Shown here: one piece after another, positions 27,097 to 35,563 of the stretch
Numbering within the stretch: the first letter of the stretch is position 1
How the letters are laid out: every line of letters begins with the position of its first letter
Assembly (NCBI RefSeq): GCF_004340975.1
Contig: NZ_SLXA01000003.1
Location: 124,001 to 188,000 of the forward strand
Length of the DNA stretch: 64,000 nucleotides
Source of the DNA: Frisingicoccus caecimuris
GTDB lineage: Bacteria > Bacillota > Clostridia > Lachnospirales > Lachnospiraceae
Direction: 5' to 3'
The notes under the pieces: generated by a model
What the model saw: only the letters and a program-made list of their open reading frames with translations
The model's database searches: none
Told to the model about the DNA's origin: nothing
Made by a program: the position numbers and the translations under genes

Positions 27097-27530
27097 CTTT
27101 TGAATGCCGCTTTATCGGAAATATATCAGAAGGTCTTTTGTAATACGTGCCAGCTTTCGAGATTTTGTGAAATAGTTTAAAAATGCTTATTTGCTATATC
27201 CTACGCGAACGCAACTGTTCGGATATCAAATGGTAAAAATGTTCCAGAATATTTGTAAAAAAACAACCTGCTTTTTCGGGGATAAAATCAGACATTTTTG
27301 AAGCTATGGGCGTTTGAAAAAATGTCTGTAATAGAAGTTCCCGAAAAAGCAGGTTAGATTTTTTCTTAAATATTCTGGAGTTTTTGAAACTTTGATATCC
27401 GAACAGTTTTGGACGCACGTAGGATATAGCAGCTATATTTTAAAAACTATTTCACAAAATCTGACGAAAGTCTGTACAATGATTACAAAAGACCTTCTGA
27501 TATAAAGACCGACAAAACGACATTCAAAGG
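27097..27530. repeat. ~430-bp imperfect palindrome with ten collinear pairing blocks
   Basis: The whole gap between the ymxH-like gene and the nrdR promoter folds on itself. Perfect complementary blocks, outside to inside: 27099-27106/27521-27528, 27115-27118/27509-27512, 27123-27142/27484-27503, 27154-27159/27465-27470, 27161-27178/27444-27461, 27192-27205/27418-27431, 27213-27230/27391-27408, 27244-27254/27368-27378, 27265-27280/27340-27355 and 27289-27299/27318-27328, with a loop of 18 bases. That is about 126 perfect pairs in arms of ~200 bases. No credible ORF lies inside. It may be a fold-back (MITE-like) element or a very long RNA hairpin; it could also stop transcription from either side. 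Confidence 0.85.
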
Positions 27531-27540
27531 GATTTTTTTA

Positions 27541-27569
27541 TTGACCACCTTTATTTCCTCGATTATAAT
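27541..27569 (+). promoter_or_regulatory. Sigma-A promoter of nrdR
   Basis: TTGACC (27541-27546), 17-base spacer, TATAAT (27564-27569), directly after the outer arm of the palindrome and 25 bases before the nrdR ATG. Confidence 0.75.
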
Positions 27570-27593
27570 GAATTTATTGAGGAGGGTAAAAAG

Positions 27594-28043
27594 ATGAAGT
27601 GTCCATTTTGTGGGGAGGCAGATTCAAAAGTTATTGACTCTCGTCCGGCGGAAGATGGAAATTCCATACGTCGGCGCAGACAATGTAATGCCTGCCAGAA
27701 AAGGTTTACAACCTATGAAAAAGTTGAAACGATTCCTTTGATTGTCATTAAAAAGGATAACAACCGGGAGCCTTATGACAGGCAGAAGATTGCTTCAGGT
27801 ATCATCCGCTCCTGCCATAAACGGCCGATTTCGGCGGATCAGATCAATAAACTGGTTGATGAGATTGAAACAGAAATTTTTAATCGGGAAGAGCGGGAAA
27901 TTCCGGCTCAGGATATTGGTGAGGTTGTTATGAATCGGCTGAAGGATCTGGATGCAGTAGCTTATGTCCGTTTTGCTTCTGTGTACCGTGAATTTAAAGA
28001 TGTGAACACCTTTATGGATGAGATTAAAAAAATTTTAAAATAA
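27594..28043 (+). CDS. nrdR: Transcriptional repressor NrdR
   Basis: ATP/dATP-sensing repressor of ribonucleotide reductase genes, 149 residues. The N-terminal zinc ribbon (MKCPFCGEADSKVIDSR ... CNACQKRFTTYE) is followed by the ATP-cone domain (VIKKDNNREPYDRQKIASGI). Ribosome site GAGGAGGG before the ATG. No nrd gene or clear NrdR box pair was noticed in the window. A terminator follows, so the gene is a single-gene unit. Confidence 0.97.
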   Translation: MKCPFCGEADSKVIDSRPAEDGNSIRRRRQCNACQKRFTTYEKVETIPLIVIKKDNNREPYDRQKIASGIIRSCHKRPISADQINKLVDEIETEIFNREEREIPAQDIGEVVMNRLKDLDAVAYVRFASVYREFKDVNTFMDEIKKILK

Positions 28044-28052
28044 GAATTTATG

Positions 28053-28090
28053 CAGGCGGGATCCTTTTTTGAGGGATTCCGCCTGTTTTC
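28053..28090 (+). terminator. Intrinsic terminator after nrdR
   Basis: CAGGCGGGATCC (28053-28064) pairs with GGATTCCGCCTG (28074-28085) apart from one G-T, followed by TTTTC. The hairpin lies between nrdR and the convergent dtd and may serve both. Confidence 0.8.
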
Positions 28091-28092
28091 TG

Positions 28093-28539
28093 CTATTTAT
28101 TTTTCGAATCAATGATAATCGTCACAGGTCCGTCATTGACCAGCTCGACAGCCATGTTTGCGCCAAATTCACCTTCGGCTACGGTGAATCCCAGATTTCG
28201 GAAGGCTTTTATAAAATCCAGATAAAAAGCTTTGGAAGGCTCAGGAAGACCGGCATCAATAAAACTTGGCCGATTTCCCTTCTTTGTATTTGCAAATAAT
28301 GTGAATTGGGAGATGATCAAAAGTTGGCCGTCGACATCTCTTAAGGAAAGATTCATCTTTCCTTCGGTATCTTCAAATATACGAAGTCCGGAAATTTTTT
28401 TGATCAGATAGTCCATATCTTCTGTGGTGTCATCTTTGGCTACACCAAGAAGGATAACAAATCCTCTGCCGATTTCTCCGTGAATCTGTCCGTCGATCGT
28501 TACTTTGCCCCGGCTGACTCTCTGTATAACTGCTTTCAT
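28093..28539 (-). CDS. dtd: D-aminoacyl-tRNA deacylase Dtd
   Basis: Hydrolyses D-amino acids from tRNA. The 148-residue protein begins MKAVIQRVSRGKVTIDG, has the SQFTLFANTKKGNRPSF block with the catalytic region, and closes with the cross-subunit NDGPVTIIID (a Gly-cisPro type GP motif). Ribosome site AAAGGAG precedes the ATG. It is divergent from comM. Confidence 0.96.
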   Translation of the reverse strand: MKAVIQRVSRGKVTIDGQIHGEIGRGFVILLGVAKDDTTEDMDYLIKKISGLRIFEDTEGKMNLSLRDVDGQLLIISQFTLFANTKKGNRPSFIDAGLPEPSKAFYLDFIKAFRNLGFTVAEGEFGANMAVELVNDGPVTIIIDSKNK

Positions 28540-28720
28540 CGTAATGACTCCTTTCCCTTCGGCCGTATGCGGCCTGGTTTTATTATATCTGGCGGGAGCG
28601 GCAGCGTCAAATATGAGATGAAAAATGTAAAAAAAGGAAGATGCTTTATAGTTGAAGAATGGCGTACAAATTGATAAAGTAGAATCAGGTATTGCCTTTC
28701 GAGAGAAAGGTCAGGGATTT

Positions 28721-30262
28721 ATGTTTTGTAAAGTCTATAGTGCGCTTTGTTTGGGTATTGAAGGATGCATTGTCCGGGTAGAAGCGGACATGAGCAACGG
28801 TCTTCCGGCATTTCAGATTGTAGGGGAACTGTCTTCGGAAGTTCGTGAGTCTGGTGCGCGGATCTGTACCGCCATGCGGAATTCAGGTTTTTCACTGCCT
28901 CCCAAGCGCTATCTGATTAATCTGGCGCCTGCCGATTTTCGAAAGTCAGGAACCGGTTTTGATCTGCCTGTTGCTGTGGCGCTTCTATGCTGCATTGAGC
29001 ATGTTTCTCCAGAATTTCTTGAAAACAGTATATTTATTGGTGAACTGGGCTTAAATGGTACACTTGTTCCGGTCAAAGGGATTCTTTCGATGGTCAGCCA
29101 GGCTGTAAAAGAGGGGTTCAGTAATTGTTTTGTTTCAGTGGAAAATGCCGAAGAGGCGGCGATTGTATCTGAAATGCGGGTCTTTGGCGCCAGAACTTTT
29201 TCGGAAGTCATTGATCATCTCCAGGGGAAAAGAAAACTATCTCAAATATTGGTTCCGACGTCGGAAAAAAATGAAAAAGAGAGAAAATATCCGATGGATT
29301 TTGGGGATATCCGCGGGCAAGAGACGGCGAAACGATGCATGCAGATTTGTGTGGCCGGGCATCATCATTTACTTGTTATTGGGCCGCCGGGGAGTGGAAA
29401 GACAATGATGGCGGAGCGTCTTCCCTATATCCTGCCGGAGATGGCGTTTGAAGAACAGATGATGGTGACAAAGATTCACAGCGCAGCGGGACAACTGAAA
29501 CCGGGAAGTGGATTGATGACCTGCCGCCCTTTTCGGAGACCTCATCATTCGCTATCTGACAAAGCGCTCGTTGGGGGTGGAGCAACTCCGACTCCGGGGG
29601 AAATCAGTCTTGCTCATGGAGGTATTTTATTTCTGGATGAATTTGCCGAGTTTTCAAGAAGTGCAGTGGAATCTTTGCGTCAGCCGTTGGAATCCGGGGA
29701 GGTCTTTGTTCATCGGGTACGGGGAGATTTTTGTTTTCCGGCAAAGCCCCTGGTGGTAGCGGCCATGAACCCCTGCCCCTGTGGATATTATCCGGACAGA
29801 AAGCGCTGTCGCTGTACATCGAGCCAAATTCAGAAATATATGGCGAAGATCAGTGGACCAGTGCTGGAACGTTTGGATTTGTGTGTATATATTCGCCGTG
29901 TGGATTATCGTCATATGACCGACGAAGGTTCCGGCATGGATAGTCGCCAAATGCAGGTGAAGATAGAACGGGCCGGACAGATACAGAAGGAAAGATTTTC
30001 CGGAGAAAATATCCGATATAACAGCGAAATGGAAGGACAGATGCTGGAAAAATATTGTGGCCTGGACAAGGAGACACAGCGCTTTTTGGAAAAGGCATAT
30101 GAAAAATTTCATTTATCTGCCAGAACTTATCAGAAGATTCTTAAAGTGGCCAGGACCATCAGTGACATGGAAGGAAGCCCCAAAATTCAGATGGAGCATG
30201 TGGCAGAAGCTGTTGGGTATCGACTGCCTGATGAAACCTATGGAGGTGGCCTATGGGGCTGA
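28721..30262 (+). CDS. comM: Mg-chelatase-like AAA+ ATPase ComM/YifB
   Basis: Hexameric AAA+ helicase that promotes branch migration during integration of DNA in natural transformation. Domain order: N-terminal Lon-protease-like fold (residues 1-170), AAA+ core with Walker A GPPGSGKTM and Walker B ILFLDEFAEF, a zinc-binding loop CPCGYYPDRKRCRC, and the C-terminal Mg-chelatase domain with RTYQKILKVARTI. About 513 residues from ATG 28721 (MFCKVYSAL). The frame is open to 28652 but that ATG has no ribosome site. It overlaps dprA by ten bases, pairing two transformation-related genes. Confidence 0.93.
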   Translation: MFCKVYSALCLGIEGCIVRVEADMSNGLPAFQIVGELSSEVRESGARICTAMRNSGFSLPPKRYLINLAPADFRKSGTGFDLPVAVALLCCIEHVSPEFLENSIFIGELGLNGTLVPVKGILSMVSQAVKEGFSNCFVSVENAEEAAIVSEMRVFGARTFSEVIDHLQGKRKLSQILVPTSEKNEKERKYPMDFGDIRGQETAKRCMQICVAGHHHLLVIGPPGSGKTMMAERLPYILPEMAFEEQMMVTKIHSAAGQLKPGSGLMTCRPFRRPHHSLSDKALVGGGATPTPGEISLAHGGILFLDEFAEFSRSAVESLRQPLESGEVFVHRVRGDFCFPAKPLVVAAMNPCPCGYYPDRKRCRCTSSQIQKYMAKISGPVLERLDLCVYIRRVDYRHMTDEGSGMDSRQMQVKIERAGQIQKERFSGENIRYNSEMEGQMLEKYCGLDKETQRFLEKAYEKFHLSARTYQKILKVARTISDMEGSPKIQMEHVAEAVGYRLPDETYGGGLWG

Positions 30263-31383
30263 CGGAAAGAGAATGTTGGTTTTGGATGTGCAGCCGTCCG
30301 TGGCTTGGTGTTCGTTCTATTGACAAACTATTGGGATATTTTAAAACAGCGAAGAATATTTATTATGGAAGAAACTCACAATATACGGAGGTTAAGGGCT
30401 TAAGTGAGAACATCCGAAAACGGCTTGAGCAGTGTGTGGAAAAGGATGAAACACTGCTGCGGCGGGATATGTCCCGGCTTGAAAAATCAGGCGGTCATTT
30501 TGTATGTCGTATAGACAGGGAATATCCGGAAAAGCTCAGACATATTTATGACGCACCGGCCGGGCTGTTTTACTATGGTCATCTTCCTGAAAAAAAGCGG
30601 CCGATGATTGCTGTCGTGGGAGCGAGAGAAGCCAGTGGATATGGTCTGGCTTCCGCCAGATACTTTGCCGGGGCGCTTGCGGAAATGGGAATCGATGTTA
30701 TCAGTGGATTGGCCCGGGGCGTGGATGGAGAAGCTCACCGGGGGGTATTAGAGAACAGCCGGAGTTTACCGGAGAATGTTTTCGAAGCGGGACAGACGTG
30801 GGGCATACTCGGATGTGGATTGAATATTTGTTATCCGAGGGAAAATTACAGTCTTTTTGAACAGATGAAGGTTCGGGGTGGAATTTTAAGTGAATATGGT
30901 TTGGATGTGAAGCCGGAGCCCTGGCGTTTTCCGATGCGTAACCGGATTATCAGTGGATTGGCTGACGGAATTTTTGTTATTGAAGCAAGGGAGCGAAGCG
31001 GCGCCCTTATTACGGCGGAAGCCGGACTGGAACAGGGAAAAAATATTTATGCTCTGCCCGGGCGCTTTAACGATGCATTAAGCCAGGGCTGTCATCAACT
31101 CATTCAGAGCGGGGCCAAGCTTGTTTTTAAGCCGGAAGATATTGCGGAGGATTATGACATTTCCTCGAATGGTCTGAAAAGCTGGCATGGAAAAACAAAA
31201 CTTGCACTTGATAATTCAGAACAATTGGTGTATGCTAGTTTAAGTTTAAGCCCAAAAGATGTGGATGCCATTTCAGCAGAGTGTGGACTTACTTTATCGG
31301 AAACCTGGAAGACTTTGCTCAATCTTGAACTGGAAGGGTGGATACGTCCGATGGGAAAAAACCTGTATATACGCAGCATTTAG
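30253..31383 (+). CDS. dprA: DNA-processing protein DprA (Smf)
   Basis: Loads RecA on incoming single-stranded DNA during transformation. The 376-residue protein contains a SAM-like N-terminal domain, then the Rossmann-type core with AVVGAREASGYG, ISGLARGVDGEAH, GCGLNICYPREN and SERSGALIT-type AREsRSGALITAE equivalents, and a C-terminal winged-helix segment (SPKDVDAISAECGLTLSETWKTLL). Translationally coupled to comM. Full competence gene sets are not in the window, so real transformability is unknown. Confidence 0.94.
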   Translation: MGLTERECWFWMCSRPWLGVRSIDKLLGYFKTAKNIYYGRNSQYTEVKGLSENIRKRLEQCVEKDETLLRRDMSRLEKSGGHFVCRIDREYPEKLRHIYDAPAGLFYYGHLPEKKRPMIAVVGAREASGYGLASARYFAGALAEMGIDVISGLARGVDGEAHRGVLENSRSLPENVFEAGQTWGILGCGLNICYPRENYSLFEQMKVRGGILSEYGLDVKPEPWRFPMRNRIISGLADGIFVIEARERSGALITAEAGLEQGKNIYALPGRFNDALSQGCHQLIQSGAKLVFKPEDIAEDYDISSNGLKSWHGKTKLALDNSEQLVYASLSLSPKDVDAISAECGLTLSETWKTLLNLELEGWIRPMGKNLYIRSI

Positions 31384-31433
31384 GCGTGTATAAAAAGGTT
31401 TTGACAATAGAGATGAGATAGTGGAGGCGTATT

Positions 31434-33509
31434 ATGGCTAAATATTTGGTTATTGTGGAATCTCCTGCGAAAGCCAAAACCATTAATAAGTTCCTTGGAT
31501 CGAATTATCGGGTAGTTGCGTCAAATGGACATGTACGTGATTTACCCAAAAGCCAGTTGGGAATTGATATTGAAAACGATTTTGAACCGAAATATATAAC
31601 GATTCGCGGAAAAGGCGACATTCTTGCCATGCTTCGTAAAGAAGTAAAAAAAGCGGATAAAGTTTATCTTGCAACTGACCCGGACCGGGAGGGAGAAGCA
31701 ATTTCCTGGCATCTGGCTCAGGCTTTGAAACTGGAACAGAAACAGATACATCGTATTACATTTAATGAGATTACAAAGACAGCTGTAAAAAATTCTATCA
31801 AACAGGCCAGAGATATTGATATGGATCTGGTAGATGCCCAGCAGGCCCGGCGTATACTGGACCGTATGGTGGGATATAAGATCAGCCCGCTGCTCTGGGC
31901 GAAGGTCAAACGGGGATTGAGCGCCGGTCGTGTGCAGTCCGTAGCCCTTCGTATTATCTGTGACAGAGAGCAGGAGATCGATTCCTTCATTCCGGAGGAA
32001 TATTGGTCACTGGATGTCCTGCTGGATGTTAAGGGGGAGAAAAAGCCCCTGACAGCCAAATTCTACGGCAGAGATAAGGAAAAAATGGAGATTCATTCCA
32101 AAGAACAGTTAGAGGCAATTCTGGCGGATCTGGACGGTCATCCATACAAGATATATAATATAAAAAATGGCGAGCGTTCAAAGAAACCGCCATTGCCGTT
32201 CACAACGAGTACCCTGCAGCAGGAGGCTTCTAAGCTGCTGAATTTTTCAACACAGAAGACGATGCGTATCGCTCAGCAGCTGTATGAAGGCGTGGATATT
32301 AAAGGAAATGGAACGGTTGGTCTGATTACTTATCTTAGAACAGACTCCACCCGTATCTCTGAGGAAGCGGATGCCGCAGTGCGTCAGTTTATCGGCGATG
32401 CCTATGGACCGGAGTATGTGATCGGTCAGATGAAAGACAGTAAAAACAGCGGGAAGATCCAGGATGCCCATGAGGCGATCCGCCCGTCCAATAGTGAACT
32501 GACGCCGACAAAGATTAAGGAATCCCTGTCCAGAGACCAGTTTCGGCTGTATCAGCTCATCTGGAGCCGATTTGTTGCCAGCCGGATGGCCGATGCAGTT
32601 TATGGGACGACAAATGTTAAAATTAATTGTAATGACTATATTTTCACAGTCACGGCATCAAAGATTAAATTTGAAGGTTTTCTTTCGGTGTATAAGCATA
32701 CGGAGGATAAGGCGGAATCCAATGTCCTTTTAAAGAAATTAACGGAGGATAGTCAGCTTTCATTCAATGATTTTGAAGGAAAACAGCATTTTACTCAGCC
32801 ACCGGCACATTTCACAGAGGCTTCCCTTGTTAAGACATTGGAGGAACTGGGAATTGGACGGCCAAGCACCTATGCGCCGACGATCACGACCATCATTGCC
32901 CGTCGTTATGTGGCGAAGGAGAATAAAAATCTTTATGTGACTGAGCTTGGCGAAGTAGTAAATCAGATTATGAAAGATGCATTTCCGAGTATTGTCGATG
33001 TTTCTTTTACTGCGAATATGGAATTTCTTTTGGATAAAGTTGAAGAGGGCTGTGTCAATTATAAGACAGTTGTCCGCAACTTCTATCCGGATTTAGAAGA
33101 GGCTGTTCAGACTGCCGAAAAGGAACTGGAACAGGTAAAGATTGAGGATGAAGTGTCAGATGTGATCTGTGACCAGTGCGGTCGTCATATGGTCATTAAA
33201 TATGGACCTCACGGAAAGTTTCTGGCATGCCCGGGGTTCCCTGAGTGTAAAAATACAAAAACATATTTTGAAAAAATAGGCGTAAGCTGTCCAAAGTGCG
33301 GTAAGGATATTGTTATCCGGAAGACGCAGAAAGGACGTAAATATTACGGTTGTGAAAATAATCCGGAGTGCGATTTTATGACATGGCAGAGGCCTTCTGG
33401 AAAAAGTTGTCCAAAGTGCGGTAATGCACTGCTGATAAAAGGGCAGAAACTGGTATGTGCGGATGTAACCTGCGGATATCGGGAAAATCGGGAAGAAAAA
33501 GAATCATAG
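31434..33509 (+). CDS. topA: DNA topoisomerase I (type IA)
   Basis: Relaxes negative supercoils. Toprim domain at the N-terminus (VIVESPAKAKTINKFL, and ATDPDREGEAISWH with the acidic metal site). The catalytic tyrosine is in YLRTDSTRIS near residue 300. The C-terminus carries three four-cysteine zinc ribbons (CDQCGRH...CPGFPEC, CPKCGKD...CENNPEC, CPKCGNA...CADVTC). Length 691 is normal for Firmicutes. It completes the common dprA-topA gene pair; a ribosome site GGAGG precedes ATG 31434. Confidence 0.97.
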   Translation: MAKYLVIVESPAKAKTINKFLGSNYRVVASNGHVRDLPKSQLGIDIENDFEPKYITIRGKGDILAMLRKEVKKADKVYLATDPDREGEAISWHLAQALKLEQKQIHRITFNEITKTAVKNSIKQARDIDMDLVDAQQARRILDRMVGYKISPLLWAKVKRGLSAGRVQSVALRIICDREQEIDSFIPEEYWSLDVLLDVKGEKKPLTAKFYGRDKEKMEIHSKEQLEAILADLDGHPYKIYNIKNGERSKKPPLPFTTSTLQQEASKLLNFSTQKTMRIAQQLYEGVDIKGNGTVGLITYLRTDSTRISEEADAAVRQFIGDAYGPEYVIGQMKDSKNSGKIQDAHEAIRPSNSELTPTKIKESLSRDQFRLYQLIWSRFVASRMADAVYGTTNVKINCNDYIFTVTASKIKFEGFLSVYKHTEDKAESNVLLKKLTEDSQLSFNDFEGKQHFTQPPAHFTEASLVKTLEELGIGRPSTYAPTITTIIARRYVAKENKNLYVTELGEVVNQIMKDAFPSIVDVSFTANMEFLLDKVEEGCVNYKTVVRNFYPDLEEAVQTAEKELEQVKIEDEVSDVICDQCGRHMVIKYGPHGKFLACPGFPECKNTKTYFEKIGVSCPKCGKDIVIRKTQKGRKYYGCENNPECDFMTWQRPSGKSCPKCGNALLIKGQKLVCADVTCGYRENREEKES

Positions 33510-33517
33510 ACAAGACT

Positions 33518-33562
33518 GTCCCCTGTCAGGGCCATCACAATGGACTCAACAGGGGACTTTTT
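33518..33562 (+). terminator. Intrinsic terminator after topA
   Basis: GTCCCCTGT (33518-33526) pairs perfectly with ACAGGGGAC (33549-33557), followed by TTTTT. The loop of 22 bases is long, otherwise a standard terminator. Confidence 0.7.
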
Positions 33563-33605
33563 GTATATTTGTTTTTTCGATAAGTCCGGAGAGGAGTAGA
33601 TGATT

Positions 33606-33845
33606 ATGCCAAGAGTTAAGAGGATGAAAGTGGTAGTTACATTTCCGTCGACGGTTCAGGCTCTTAAGATGGAGCAGTGCTGTAAACGGGATGGTCTGGA
33701 CGGGCGGCTTATTCCGGTGCCGAAACAGATATCTGCCGGATGTGGAATGGCCTGGGCAGCGGTTCCGGATTCGAAGACAGCGCTGGAAATAATGATATCT
33801 CAGGAAGGAATTGAAGTTGAAGGGGTTTATGAGCTTTTGCTATAG
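33606..33845 (+). CDS. DUF3343 putative Se/S carrier-like protein
   Basis: Small protein (~79 residues) of the DUF3343 family, annotated in Pfam as Se/S-carrier-like. The single-domain fold (VVVTFPSTVQALKMEQCCKRDG ending in a ferredoxin-like pattern) contains the conserved SAGCGMAW motif with a cysteine that could carry selenide or sulfide. ATG 33606 is best spaced from GGAGAGGAG; ATG 33600 is also possible. It is the first gene of a four-gene selenium cluster. Any carrier role is a family-level prediction, not proven. Confidence 0.8.
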   Translation: MPRVKRMKVVVTFPSTVQALKMEQCCKRDGLDGRLIPVPKQISAGCGMAWAAVPDSKTALEIMISQEGIEVEGVYELLL

Positions 33846-33871
33846 ATAAAATGTTTTAGAATGGGGAGTGA

Positions 33872-34903
33872 ATGATGGAACAGGAACCGATTGTTTTTTG
33901 TAAAGGCGGAGGTTGTACAGCAAAGCTTGGACCTGACGTTCTGAGCAGGGTGCTGAGTCAGATACCTAAAGTAGAGGATCCGAATCTTTTGATTGGTTAT
34001 GAAAATTCAGACGATGCGGCGGTGTATAAGCTGGCAGAGGATTTGGCAATTGTCCAGACACTGGATTTTTTTCCGCCAATGGTGGATGATCCGTACATTT
34101 TCGGACAGATAGCAGCAGCCAATGCGCTGAGCGATGTTTATGCGATGGGCGGTGAGGTAAAAACGGCGTTGAATATTGTCTGTTTTCCTGAAACCATGGA
34201 TTTGAATGTTCTCGGACAGATTTTATTGGGAGGAAGCGAGAAGGTCAGGGAGGCTGGCGGTGTTCTGGCCGGCGGCCATTCGATTGCAGATGCGGATGTA
34301 AAATACGGCCTGTCCGTCACAGGAGTCATTCATCCAGAGAAGATTTTTGCAAACAACCGTTGTGAAGAAGGGGATGTGCTTCTGCTGACAAAGCCTTTGG
34401 GGACAGGGATTGTCTGTACGGCAAATCGTCTCGGGGAAGCTTCAAAAAGCGCCATGGCGCTGGCTGTAAAGTCTATGACTGCACTGAATAAGTATGCCTC
34501 GGAAATTATGAAAAAGTATCAGGTGCATGGGTGTACGGATGTGACCGGATTTGGTTTTCTCGTGCATCTGTGTGAAATGCTGACAGATCAGTACAGCGCC
34601 TGTATTGATGCTTCGGCTATTCCGTATATACCGGAGTGTCCCGAGTATGTGGAGGAGTTTTACCTGACGGCTGCAGGTCAGAGAAATCGGAATCATGTGG
34701 AAAGTCAGATAGCATTTGTCGACTGCAGTTTTGCGATGGAGGAAATCCTGTTTGATGCCCAGACATCCGGTGGTCTGTTGGTAAGTATGCCGCCGGAGGA
34801 TGGAGCGGCGGCACTTGAAGAGCTGAAAAAACTTGGATTGCCGTGTAATATTGTAGGTCAGGTGACAGCCAGAAAAGAAAAAACAGTTATTGTAAGAGGA
34901 TAG
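33872..34903 (+). CDS. selD: Selenide, water dikinase (selenophosphate synthetase) SelD
   Basis: Makes selenophosphate from selenide and ATP for selenocysteine, 2-selenouridine or selenium cofactor synthesis. The catalytic N-terminal motif reads [10 protein letters not shown]: Cys15 and Lys18 match E. coli Cys17 and Lys20. The position is an ordinary cysteine codon, not an in-frame TGA. AIR-synthase-like ATP domain follows ([29 protein letters not shown]). 343 residues. No selA, selB, selC or selU is in the window, while yedF and a csd-like gene follow; this context fits the selenium-dependent molybdenum hydroxylase trait. Confidence 0.95.
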   Translation: MMEQEPIVFCKGGGCTAKLGPDVLSRVLSQIPKVEDPNLLIGYENSDDAAVYKLAEDLAIVQTLDFFPPMVDDPYIFGQIAAANALSDVYAMGGEVKTALNIVCFPETMDLNVLGQILLGGSEKVREAGGVLAGGHSIADADVKYGLSVTGVIHPEKIFANNRCEEGDVLLLTKPLGTGIVCTANRLGEASKSAMALAVKSMTALNKYASEIMKKYQVHGCTDVTGFGFLVHLCEMLTDQYSACIDASAIPYIPECPEYVEEFYLTAAGQRNRNHVESQIAFVDCSFAMEEILFDAQTSGGLLVSMPPEDGAAALEELKKLGLPCNIVGQVTARKEKTVIVRG

Positions 34904-34915
34904 GGGTGGATGGAA

Positions 34916-35542
34916 ATGAGAAAATTAGATGAACGTGGAAAGCAGTGTCCGATGCCGGTCATTGAAGCAAAACAGGCATTGGCAGAGGCAGCACCGGGAG
35001 AAATGATCGAGGTGATCGTGGACAATGAAATCGCAGTTCAGAATCTGACAAAAATGGCGAAACATAAACAATTAAAATCGGCGGCTGAAAAGAAGGGTGA
35101 ACGGGAATTTTCTGTTGTTATTGAAGCTGGAGCAAAGGAGCAGATTTCAGTCTCCGTACCGGAAGAGAAACCGGAGATGATTGCCTGTACACCGGACGGA
35201 AAATCCAACGGTCTGGTGATCGTTCTTTCTTCGGATCAGATGGGTTCAGGAGATGAGGTCCTGGGAAAACTTCTCATGAAAGGTTTTATCTATGCGGTCA
35301 GTCATCAGGAACAGCTCCCTGAGAAGGTGCTGATGTATAACAGTGGCGCATTTCTTTCCTGTGAAGGTTCAGATTCCCTGGAGGATTTGAAGGAACTGGA
35401 AGCTCAGGGGGCAGAAATTTTGACATGCGGTACATGTCTGAATCACTATCATTTGGAGGACAAGCTTCGGGTCGGCAGTGTGACGAATATGTATGATATT
35501 ACAGAAAGTCTCCTGCAGGCTAAAAAGATTATTCGTCCATAA
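34916..35542 (+). CDS. yedF: Selenium metabolism protein YedF
   Basis: Two-domain protein of ~208 residues. The N-terminal TusA/SirA-like domain has the sulfur-carrier motif GKQCPMPVIEAK with its conserved cysteine. The C-terminal half (VIVLSSDQMGSGDEVLGKLL ... GAEILTCGTCLNHY) is DsrE-like with a CGTC motif. This architecture is the YedF selenium family that travels with selD. ATG 34916 is preferred over ATG 34910, which abuts the GGGGTGG ribosome site. Likely works in selenium handling for the Mo-hydroxylase cofactor; this is inference from family co-occurrence. Confidence 0.88.
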   Translation: MRKLDERGKQCPMPVIEAKQALAEAAPGEMIEVIVDNEIAVQNLTKMAKHKQLKSAAEKKGEREFSVVIEAGAKEQISVSVPEEKPEMIACTPDGKSNGLVIVLSSDQMGSGDEVLGKLLMKGFIYAVSHQEQLPEKVLMYNSGAFLSCEGSDSLEDLKELEAQGAEILTCGTCLNHYHLEDKLRVGSVTNMYDITESLLQAKKIIRP

Positions 35543-35563
35543 GAAACGTTTGGGGGAGATGGG

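Noticed and set aside
27194-27418. 74-codon minus-strand frame inside the palindrome
   Set aside because: The sequence is explained by inverted-repeat structure; no ribosome site and no recognisable protein.
33872-34903. Possible selenocysteine codon in selD
   Set aside because: The catalytic position is TGT (Cys15); no in-frame TGA is present.
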